A stretch of 21,162 bases of DNA from contig CAZHOV010000103.1 in assembly GCA_964534315.1 (NCBI GenBank), positions 1 to 21,162 of the forward strand. The letters run 5' to 3'. The notes beneath the pieces are model-generated. The model saw only the letters and a list, made by a program, of their open reading frames with translations, was not told the origin of the DNA and searched no databases. The translations under genes and the position numbers were made by a program. Of this stretch, positions 15,860 through 21,162 are shown one piece after another (position 1 is the stretch's first letter; every line of letters starts with the position of its first letter). The stretch is from CAZHOV01 sp964534315 (GTDB lineage: Bacteria; Bacteroidota; Bacteroidia; Chitinophagales; Saprospiraceae).

Positions 15860-16246
15860 TTACGTTTGTTCCAACAAAGGCCCCACGATGGCAAAGATGT
15901 GCCCTCCTTCAAGGAGAAGTACCTGCCGCATATGACCGATATCTCCCCTTATTCGCCGGGTAGTTTGGTAGTCGATTCCTACTTGGCCCACCTCTTGATA
16001 ATCAACCCAATAGCTAGGGCGATCATCTGCTTCCAGGACGACTCGATATTCTTTGGTCGGCACCACTTTGAAGGTAAAGGCTTCTCCCGGTTTAATGTAG
16101 GTTTTGATAGGCACTCCTTTACGGGTAACCTCTACGCTCCACTGTACATCGGTGAGATTTTCGAATCTTAGTTTGCTTTCGCTTATCTCCTGGGCTTGCA
16201 GGTAGCAGCTAAAAAACAGAAAGAAAAAAGATATTACATAGTTCAT
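15860..16246 (-). CDS. Small secreted protein of unknown function
   Basis: The start at 16246 gives 128 residues with a signal peptide (MNYVISFFFLFFSCYLQAQ). A longer in-frame start at 16312 adds 22 residues without improving the export signal and is not favoured. The mature part looks like one small beta-rich domain, with alternating charged and hydrophobic stretches such as WSVEVTRKGVPIKTYIKPGE and YRVVLEADDRPSYW. No cysteines follow the signal, no catalytic motif is seen and there is no T9SS tail. It is likely periplasmic, since there is no lipobox cysteine after the signal. It lies between guaC and the metalloprotease gene on the same strand, but intergenic distances (300 and 212 bp) argue against one operon. 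Confidence 0.65.
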   Translation of the reverse strand: MNYVISFFFLFFSCYLQAQEISESKLRFENLTDVQWSVEVTRKGVPIKTYIKPGEAFTFKVVPTKEYRVVLEADDRPSYWVDYQEVGQVGIDYQTTRRIRGDIGHMRQVLLLEGGHIFAIVGPLLEQT

Positions 16247-16336
16247 TGGTTCTGTTTTATTTGTTCTGGACAATACAAACAAACAATGGCTTGCAAGAAG
16301 CTTGCCATCCAATTAGGTGGGAGAATTCCTTTGTGA

Positions 16337-16420
16337 GTGGTTTTAAAAATTCTAAAATACAAAAAAAATAACAAACTCATAATTATTTTTTTTGTATTTG
16401 AAAAATTCATATTTAACCAC
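16337..16420. repeat. Long AT-rich inverted repeat
   Basis: A perfect 17-bp inverted repeat (16355-16371 with 16383-16399, an A8/T8-containing arm around an 11-nt loop) is nested inside GTGGTT (16337-16342) and AACCAC (16415-16420). It lies in the 300-bp gap between guaC and the 128-aa gene. For leftward transcription from guaC it could act as a terminator, since the arm itself gives a run of T and A. It could equally form a DNA cruciform. No other gene is seen in this gap. Confidence 0.6.
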
Positions 16421-16441
16421 TTCGTCGATACTAGAAGATCA

Positions 16442-16472
16442 ATCTCTAAATCTAGTATATATCTCTAAATCT
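16442..16472. repeat. 12-bp direct repeat in the guaC 3' gap
   Basis: ATCTCTAAATCT occurs at 16442-16453 and 16461-16472, start to start 19 bp. It is about 200 bp before the 128-aa gene start, so it could be a regulator site for that gene or simply sequence duplication. Confidence 0.4.
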
Positions 16473-16513
16473 GAAAACTCAAGAAACCTTGAATTTCCCT
16501 TTAATTAAATTTT

Positions 16514-16548
16514 CATTCCTCATTCTTCATTATTCATTCTTCATTGTC
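16514..16548. repeat. Heptamer array overlapping the guaC stop
   Basis: The 7-bp units CATTCCT, CATTCTT, CATTATT, CATTCTT and CATTGTC stand head to tail. The last unit shares two bases with the guaC stop codon (16547-16549 on the minus strand). Confidence 0.75.
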
Positions 16549-17587
16549 ACCCTCCAAACCATTCATTCGCCTGCTCCTCCACTCTGATGAACGTAGTCCG
16601 CTTCGTCAACTCTTTAAGTTTGCGAGCACCTACATACGTACAGGTAGACCGAATACCACCCAAAATATCCTGGACGGTTTCAGATACGTTCCCTTTGTAA
16701 GGTACTTTTACGGTTTTGCCTTCTGATGCTCTATAATCAGCTACCCCTCCTACATACTTTTGCATGGCGGTCTCAGAACTCATGCCATAGAACAATTTGT
16801 ATTGGTTTCCTTCTATTTCGATCAGATCTCCCCCGCTCTCATCATGTCCGGCAAACATCCCTCCCAGCATTACAAAATCAGCTCCACCCCCGAAGGCTTT
16901 GGCCACGTCACCGGGAGACTTACAACCGCCATCAGAAATGATCTGACCGCCTAAGCCGTGGGCAGCATCGGCACATTCAATAATGGCAGATAACTGCGGG
17001 TAGCCGACACCGGTTTTTATCCTCGTAGTACAAACAGAGCCAGGCCCAATTCCGACCTTTATGATATCCGCCCCCGCCAATAACAACTCTTCCACCATCT
17101 CTCCGGTCACCACATTTCCGGCCATGATAACCTTGCCCGGATATTGCTCACGGGTCCGCTTTACGAAATCAACAAAATATTCGGAATACCCATTGGCTAC
17201 ATCGATACAAATAAACTTGAGGTCTGGAAATCGTTGGATGAGTTGCTTTAGCTTTTCTTCATCGCGCTGGCCAGTTCCGGTACTGACGGCTATATGATCA
17301 TAGATAGCGGCATCCGCATTCTGTAGGAAAGAAGTCCATTCCTCAAAAAAATAGTGTTTGTGAATGGCGGTGATCAACTTATATGCTGAAAGCACCAAAG
17401 CCATTGAAAAGGTACCGACGGTATCCATATTGGCGGCAATCACTGGGATGCCTTCCCATTCGTGGTCGGTATGCATAAACTTAAACCGGCGGTCGATCAG
17501 CACTTCTGCCCTGGATTTGAGGGTGGACCGCTTGGGGCGGATCATGACATCTTTGAAGCCCAGCTTAATGTCGCTTTCTATTCTCAT
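16547..17587 (-). CDS. guaC: GMP reductase
   Basis: The 346-aa protein aligns closely, from memory, with E. coli GuaC (347 aa) along its whole length. It opens with KLGFKDVMIRPKRSTLKSR. The catalytic C186 is in GIGPGSVCTT, followed by GVGYPQLSAIIECADAAHGLGG, SDGGCKSPGDVAKAFGGGADF and GMSSETAM. The enzyme converts GMP to IMP and ammonia with NADPH, linking guanine to adenine nucleotide supply. It differs from IMP dehydrogenase by the absence of CBS domains and by these GuaC-type motifs. It is cytoplasmic. A TATTTTTG element lies 46 bp upstream of the start, with a direct repeat over the -33 region that could be an operator. The gene stands alone on the minus strand, with no purine gene next to it. 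Confidence 0.97.
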   Translation of the reverse strand: MRIESDIKLGFKDVMIRPKRSTLKSRAEVLIDRRFKFMHTDHEWEGIPVIAANMDTVGTFSMALVLSAYKLITAIHKHYFFEEWTSFLQNADAAIYDHIAVSTGTGQRDEEKLKQLIQRFPDLKFICIDVANGYSEYFVDFVKRTREQYPGKVIMAGNVVTGEMVEELLLAGADIIKVGIGPGSVCTTRIKTGVGYPQLSAIIECADAAHGLGGQIISDGGCKSPGDVAKAFGGGADFVMLGGMFAGHDESGGDLIEIEGNQYKLFYGMSSETAMQKYVGGVADYRASEGKTVKVPYKGNVSETVQDILGGIRSTCTYVGARKLKELTKRTTFIRVEEQANEWFGG

Positions 17588-17632
17588 CTATCTTTGGTTT
17601 TAAGTATGACTAACAGGTTCTTCTTAAAAACC

Positions 17633-17681
17633 CAAAAATAGAAAAAATAGAGCTAGTTGATCAGTCTATTTAGTTGATTAG
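17633..17681 (-). promoter_or_regulatory. guaC promoter with possible operator repeats
   Basis: TATTTTTG on the minus strand (17633-17640) is the -7 element. Two near-identical 11-mers, TAGTTGATCAG (17654-17664) and TAGTTGATTAG (17671-17681), lie 17 bp apart over and just upstream of where -33 would be. Their position suits binding by a regulator, which is inference. Confidence 0.4.
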
Positions 17682-17719
17682 ACAACCCAGGTTGCGATGA
17701 AGGAGGAGAAACATGAGTC

Positions 17720-17860
17720 ATGCGAATCATGGACCAACCTTTTAAAGGCTTCTGGGAGAAAGCCGCTTTTGCAGCGAAAGATCATAGCCTGCAGCGCGAG
17801 CTATTGGAGGTAATTGTATATAAATGTTTTAATCCTCGAATATCTTTCAGATCCGTCTAA
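17720..17860 (+). CDS. Possible small protein, 46 residues
   Basis: An ATG at 17720 (or 17729) opens a frame to TAA at 17858-17860. The first two thirds (MDQPFKGFWEKAAFAAKDH, then SLQRELLEV) read like a genuine amphipathic helical protein, but the end is less protein-like. A purine-rich AGGAGGAG lies upstream yet is better spaced for an ATG at 17713 in another frame. It fills the 291-bp gap between guaC and the membrane protein gene on the opposite strand. It may also be a decayed gene fragment. Confidence 0.25.
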   Translation: MRIMDQPFKGFWEKAAFAAKDHSLQRELLEVIVYKCFNPRISFRSV

Positions 17861-17878
17861 TCTGCGTTCCATCTTTAT

Positions 17879-18634
17879 CTACAAACTTACAAAAGGATTT
17901 TCTTCAAGTCCTAAGCTTTCAAATTCCATCCCTGCTTCGAGATTGGTGATCATATCAATTTGGCGTCCAAAAGCACCGTGTTTGGTATAGATCCATGCTC
18001 CTGTGGGTACTTGCACCCAACCATCCCAGCTAATCTTAAAGCCATTTACTGGTAGTACCTGCACCCACATCTGCCAGGCCACAGGACGGTAGTTATCATC
18101 AAGGGTCCAAAGATAGGCATCGCCCGGAGTGACTCCACCGGAGTTGTATTTGACCTTTACTTTTTTAACTCCTTCATCTGTAGTCACAACAGATCGTTCG
18201 GTACCCGGATCAAAAGCTTTCACCACTGGATTTAACCAAAAACTATCATTGCAAAAGTATCCCCACGCTTGCTCTACCAGTTCCTTATTCTGATCGGAAT
18301 CCACGCGATTCCCGTTTTCATAAGCAATCCCATTTTGAATATCTTTGGTATTCAGGATCACTTCATAATCCTCCCACGAAATTTTTACCCAATGCGTTTC
18401 TTTATTCCATACGAAATGATGCATATCCATAAAGGTCCACTTCACCCAGCGGGTAGAATCCCAGGCTTCTTTATTAACGGCTTTTACCATTTCCATAGCC
18501 AACTGCTCCGCTTCAGCTCCCGGCACTCCCTGAGGCTCCGGTTTGTTAACGACAAAATATCCGGCTATCGCCAAAACGACTAATAGTCCGACCACTATTC
18601 CTACTACTTTAAATGCTGTTTTTACAATCTTCAT
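17879..18634 (-). CDS. Membrane-anchored protein of unknown function
   Basis: The 251-aa product begins MKIVKTAFKVVG and has one strongly hydrophobic segment at about 8-28, followed by KPEPQG, so it is likely an N-terminally anchored protein facing the periplasm. The rest is rich in Trp and aromatic residues (WVKWTFMDMHHFVW, WVKISWEDYEV, YLWTLDDNYRPVAWQMWVQV) and looks like an all-beta lipid- or ligand-binding fold. No catalytic motif was recognised and I cannot name a family. It is flanked by guaC and a doubtful ORF on the same strand with gaps of 291 and 53 bp, so co-transcription is not evident. Confidence 0.7.
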   Translation of the reverse strand: MKIVKTAFKVVGIVVGLLVVLAIAGYFVVNKPEPQGVPGAEAEQLAMEMVKAVNKEAWDSTRWVKWTFMDMHHFVWNKETHWVKISWEDYEVILNTKDIQNGIAYENGNRVDSDQNKELVEQAWGYFCNDSFWLNPVVKAFDPGTERSVVTTDEGVKKVKVKYNSGGVTPGDAYLWTLDDNYRPVAWQMWVQVLPVNGFKISWDGWVQVPTGAWIYTKHGAFGRQIDMITNLEAGMEFESLGLEENPFVSL

Positions 18635-18687
18635 AATTCTTTTTAGTTAGTAACCGATTTGAAAACCAGCTTCCATCCAAATTGTTT

Positions 18688-18948
18688 TTAGCTACTGCCT
18701 GATTTTTTATCAAAACTTTTCACACGTAAAAAGCCTAACTTTTTAAATAGTTCGTTAATTTGAGTCACTTTATAATCAATTAAGCGGCAAATCAAAATTG
18801 CTTGTAGAATAATTTGTTCGAATGAAATTGACTGAATAATTGAATACTTGGAAATTACAGTAAAGGACGCAAATTTTTTATTAAAAAATGTCTTGCCTTT
18901 ACTGTAATAATGAAGGCCAGGTCCTTCAATATATGAAGGAATTTTCAT
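18688..18948 (-). CDS. Doubtful ORF, 86 residues
   Basis: The open frame encodes MKIPSYIEGPGLHYY at its start and ends in FDKKSGSS, with very low GC compared with neighbouring genes. A Leu/Ile-rich segment near residues 43-60 could be a helix. No family is recognised. A nested perfect palindrome (18854-18908) lies within it, which suggests either a structured element that happens to be open or an acquired fragment. Low GC and lack of relatives make it uncertain as a real gene. Confidence 0.3.
   Translation of the reverse strand: MKIPSYIEGPGLHYYSKGKTFFNKKFASFTVISKYSIIQSISFEQIILQAILICRLIDYKVTQINELFKKLGFLRVKSFDKKSGSS
18854..18908. repeat. Nested palindrome
   Basis: ATTACAGTAAAGG (18854-18866) and its exact complement CCTTTACTGTAAT (18896-18908) flank an inner palindrome ATTTTTTA-T-TAAAAAAT. 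The 55-bp unit could form a long hairpin or cruciform and resembles a very small inverted-repeat element. Confidence 0.65.
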
Positions 18949-19001
18949 TGGAACCTTAAAAAATTATTCTACCAATTTTTTTGCCTTACTACTTATCATG
19001 A

Positions 19002-19625
19002 ATGGAGATTAAACTGCAGGATGTTTCCCTAAAACTCGGTGAAAAGCAAATTTTTGACGGCCTCAATTTTAGGGTAAAATCTGGTGAAAAGATATTGGTA
19101 AAAGGTCCTTCGGGGAGCGGAAAGTCCACACTTCTAAAGCTTATCATGGGATTTGTGCAACCAGAAGCGGGCAGGGTTATGATCGACGGTCAACCCTTAA
19201 CCCCTAAGAACGTCTGGGATATTAGGAGCCGGATCGCCTATGTTACCCAAGAACTCAACCTGGGAACCAGCACCGTAGAAGACCATTTTAAAACTATTTT
19301 TTCCTATCGAAGGAATCAACATCTTCAACCCGCGGAGTCCACAATCCTCGATTATTTCGATCGTTTTTATTTGCCCCCTGAAAAATACAAGCAATCTATT
19401 TCTGCCCTTTCGGGAGGAGAAAAACAACGGATTATTCTAATTCAAGCCCTCTTACTGAAACGAGAAGCCTACCTGCTGGACGAAGTCACTTCTTCCATAG
19501 ACCAGGAACTTCGAACTACGGTAATCGAACACCTATCGGGCTTAACTACCAAAACCATGTTGGTGATTTCTCATCAGGAAGGATGGGAAGGTTTTAGGCA
19601 ATTTGCAATTTGCAATGAGCAATGA
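19002..19625 (+). CDS. fetA: ABC transporter ATPase, FetA-like (iron export)
   Basis: The 207-aa ATPase has a full set of ABC motifs: Walker A GPSGSGKST (35-43), Q-loop Q83, signature LSGGE (136-140), Walker B YLLDE (157-161) and switch His191. Its partner is the UPF0014/FetB-type permease 412 bp downstream, which makes it FetA-like. E. coli FetAB exports iron and raises oxidative-stress tolerance. The last eight residues (QFAICNEQ, 200-207) and the stop codon are encoded by heptamer repeats, so the natural C-terminus appears to have been replaced. E. coli FetA is somewhat longer, about 225 residues. All catalytic parts lie before the repeat, so activity is likely kept. The start ATG is followed by GAG ATT; an out-of-frame ATG lies just upstream. 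Confidence 0.85.
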   Translation: MEIKLQDVSLKLGEKQIFDGLNFRVKSGEKILVKGPSGSGKSTLLKLIMGFVQPEAGRVMIDGQPLTPKNVWDIRSRIAYVTQELNLGTSTVEDHFKTIFSYRRNQHLQPAESTILDYFDRFYLPPEKYKQSISALSGGEKQRIILIQALLLKREAYLLDEVTSSIDQELRTTVIEHLSGLTTKTMLVISHQEGWEGFRQFAICNEQ

Positions 19626-19905
19626 GGAATTAATAGTTAGTAATTCTGGGAAAAGGTGGTGCAGCGCACCAAAAACTTTGTAGCAAAAGAGAATCATGTC
19701 AATTTGATGGTGCAGCGCACCATTATATTTGTGAATAGCAATGTGCAATGTGCAATGTGCAATTAATAGTTAATAGTTAGTAGTTCTGGGAAAGGTTGGT
19801 GCAGCGCACCAAAATATTAGTAGCAAAAGAGAATAATATCAATTTGATGGTGCAGCGCAGCATTATATTTATGAATAGCAATCAGGAATGTGCAATGTGC
19901 AATTA
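19598..19905 (+). repeat. Composite repeat: heptamer arrays alternating with two 91-bp hairpin units
   Basis: Heptamer arrays (GCAATTT, GCAATGA, GCAATGT and ATAGTTA types) occur at 19598-19646, 19738-19786 and 19878-19905. Between them are two 91-bp units, 19647-19737 and 19787-19877, with 82 of 91 bases identical. Each unit holds two GGTGC-AGC-GCACC hairpins 51 bp apart (19658-19670 and 19709-19721; 19798-19810 and 19849-19861). The last hairpin has one mismatch in its right arm. The first array includes the fetA stop codon. Confidence 0.85.
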
Positions 19906-19970
19906 AGAACCATATAGAAAAGATCAATTTTTTTCATTCCGTTTCATTAAATTTAATTTTATTTCATTAA

Positions 19971-20026
19971 CTCAAGACTCAAGACTCAATACTCAAGACC
20001 CAAGACCCAATATTCAAGACTCAAGA
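19971..20026 (+). repeat. Heptamer array before fetB
   Basis: Eight 7-bp units stand head to tail: CTCAAGA, CTCAAGA, CTCAATA, CTCAAGA, CCCAAGA, CCCAATA, TTCAAGA, CTCAAGA. The array ends 11 bp before the fetB ATG, leaving no Shine-Dalgarno. Confidence 0.85.
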
Positions 20027-20037
20027 CTACTAAACCC

Positions 20038-20826
20038 ATGGAACAAGCCGTGCCCATATCCCTTTGGGGGATGCTTTATTGCTACTTATTATTATTGATC
20101 CCGGCGGGAATTATCTGGTATTTTAATGTAGGGCTGCTTAGGCGGATGGCTATTGCAGTAGTCAGGATGACCATACAGCTAACCGTAGTAGGGGTGGTGC
20201 TAATATATCTTTTTCGATGGGATAATATCTGGCTAAACCTGGCTTGGATCATTTCGATGATCCTATTCGCGACCTTTTCGGCAGTAAACAATAGTGATTT
20301 GAATATTCGGAAATTTGGGCTTCCAGTATTTTTAGCCTTAACTATTTCCGCAGTCAGCATTTTAGTTTTTTTCAATGGCATCTTACTTCAGTTGCCCAAC
20401 ATCTTCACCGCTCAATATCTCATTATTATTGGGGGAATGCTTCTGGGAAATGCCTTGAAAGGGATCATCATTGGGTTGTCCAGTTTTTTTAAAAGTATCG
20501 TAGAAAACCAGAATAGGTATCAGTTTCATCTGGCCCAAGGGGCCAGTCAGCGAGAGGGCATAACGCCCTTTTTGGTAGACAGTCTAAAAGCTTCACTGAG
20601 TCCTTCTATTGCAACTATGGCCACGCTAGGTGTGGTTTTCCTTCCCGGCATGATGACCGGGCAGATTATCGGGGGCTCTTCTCCGGATACCGCTATCCGG
20701 TATCAAATTGCTATTATGATCGCCATATTTGTTTGTATTACCCTAAGCGTCTTACTTGGCATTTTTTTCAGCGTTGGCCGGAGTTTTGACGGATATGGAA
20801 ATTTGAGAGCGGGGGTATTAAAATAA
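20038..20826 (+). CDS. fetB: ABC transporter permease, FetB/UPF0014 family
   Basis: The 262-aa integral membrane protein has about seven hydrophobic segments (near 9-29, 36-58, 66-83, 94-113, 124-147, 190-205, 222-246). It carries the UPF0014 hallmark LPGMMTGQIIGGSSP (202-216) and a cytoplasmic loop with the LAQGASQREG segment (165-174) expected to contact the ATPase. With FetA it would form an inner-membrane exporter; in E. coli the pair exports iron. Length matches the family. It follows fetA on the same strand, but instead of the usual close spacing 412 bp of repeats intervene, so the two may be translated or even transcribed separately. No downstream partner gene is seen. Confidence 0.9.
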   Translation: MEQAVPISLWGMLYCYLLLLIPAGIIWYFNVGLLRRMAIAVVRMTIQLTVVGVVLIYLFRWDNIWLNLAWIISMILFATFSAVNNSDLNIRKFGLPVFLALTISAVSILVFFNGILLQLPNIFTAQYLIIIGGMLLGNALKGIIIGLSSFFKSIVENQNRYQFHLAQGASQREGITPFLVDSLKASLSPSIATMATLGVVFLPGMMTGQIIGGSSPDTAIRYQIAIMIAIFVCITLSVLLGIFFSVGRSFDGYGNLRAGVLK

Positions 20827-21162
20827 GGTGAGGTTCGAATTTAATAAAAACAAAAGGCCTCTCCTGCGCCCTTTATCCCTAAAAGCCTGCGTTGGACGGA
20901 TAGTTTTTTTTAAAAAATTGAAGATCAAAATGCAAATATCCGAGCCTCATGTTAACATTAAACTATCGAAGCTCAAAACAGATTCGGAGAAGAGGCCATT
21001 CTTTTCCATATAAGCGCAGATCATGATAGGCTATCTATGGCACAGGTTCAATTACTATCGGAGAAGATGTCGTTGTTTTCGAGTAAGCGCGTAGCGATTA
21101 CAACCTCTGTAGCCAAATTTATAGGACCAATTGACCAGGCGCATAGCGACTGGCACCTCCAC
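20827..21162. other. Gene-free right end of the window
   Basis: These 336 bp hold no supportable gene. An open frame at 20828-21013 starting with GTG has no protein-like character. GGCCTCTCC (20856-20864) is nearly complementary to GGAGAAGAGGCC (20986-20997), about 130 bp apart. The hairpin pair at 21083-21153 is listed separately. Confidence 0.5.
21083..21153. repeat. Paired mini-hairpin element, copy 4
   Basis: The two 19-mers are 21083-21101, GTAA-G-CGC-GTA-GCG-A-TTAC, and 21135-21153, CCAG-G-CGC-ATA-GCG-A-CTGG. They share a CGC/GCG inner stem and a G-A mismatch, but have different outer arms that are each self-complementary. Centres are 52 bp apart. The spacer (CTCTGTAGC at 21105-21113, later CAATTGA) resembles the spacers of the 19658 and 19798 copies. 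Confidence 0.65.

Noticed and set aside
19542..19748. Leftward open frame of 68 codons across the fetA end
   Set aside because: It runs through the hairpin units and heptamers, which explains its repeated ALHH segments.
19598..19905. CRISPR-like array
   Set aside because: Only two long units, each with internal hairpins, and the material between them is itself heptamer repeat, not unique spacers. No cas genes are present.
20828..21013. Possible 61-residue gene after fetB
   Set aside because: GTG start, composition dominated by Lys/Arg with no recognisable family, and it spans an inverted repeat.

Overview
The window looks like chromosomal DNA of a Bacteroidota member, most likely the Saprospiria side (Saprospiraceae/Lewinellaceae-like; this is inference). 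The reasons are type IX secretion (T9SS) C-terminal sorting domains, TAnnTTTG-type promoters spaced about 19 bp from TTTG-like elements, almost no Shine-Dalgarno sequences, and proteins built from PPC-like and HYR modules. No tRNA, rRNA, CRISPR array, complete insertion sequence or phage module was seen.

Layout, left to right. (1) A possible partial gene end (1-117) is followed by a diverged intergenic repeat, then a large secreted vanadium-haloperoxidase/PAP2-like protein with MopE-type Asp/Asn/Cys repeats and a T9SS tail (360-3491, -). (2) An intergenic stretch with paired mini-hairpins leads to an Asp/Glu-type racemase (3927-4607, +). (3) A secreted TPR-CHAT protease-like protein (4712-7621, +) is followed by two paralogous modular surface proteins ending in HYR plus IPTM-CTERM tails (7685-9520 and 9645-12365, +). 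Each paralogue has its own recognisable and mutually homologous promoter/leader. (4) A PaaI-like thioesterase (-) is followed by an enolase-superfamily dipeptide-epimerase-like enzyme (+), which converges on a secreted HExxH metalloprotease-like protein with a T9SS-like tail (-). (5) Next come a small secreted protein (-), GMP reductase guaC (-), a membrane-anchored protein of unknown function (-) and a doubtful small ORF. (6) The right end carries a FetA/FetB-type ABC pair (+) separated by 412 bp of repeats. After it come 336 bp with no supportable gene but a further hairpin pair.

The most unusual content is intergenic. Four copies of a paired mini-hairpin element (3766-3830, 19658-19721, 19798-19861, 21083-21153) have hairpin centres 51-52 bp apart. 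The arms differ in sequence but stay self-complementary, and three copies have clearly related spacers. Short tandem repeats with a 7-bp unit (one array has 8 bp) lie directly against gene boundaries. They sit 6 and 11 bp before two start codons, overlap the stop codons of guaC and fetA, and lie next to the stop of the 128-aa gene. At fetA the array encodes the last eight residues.

The protein genes do not form one obvious pathway. The best candidate for a linked system is the CHAT protease with the two IPTM-tailed paralogues: all are exported and adjacent on one strand, and the second paralogue looks like the first with two extra N-terminal modules. The window uses two surface-sorting signals, T9SS type A and IPTM-CTERM (exosortase type).
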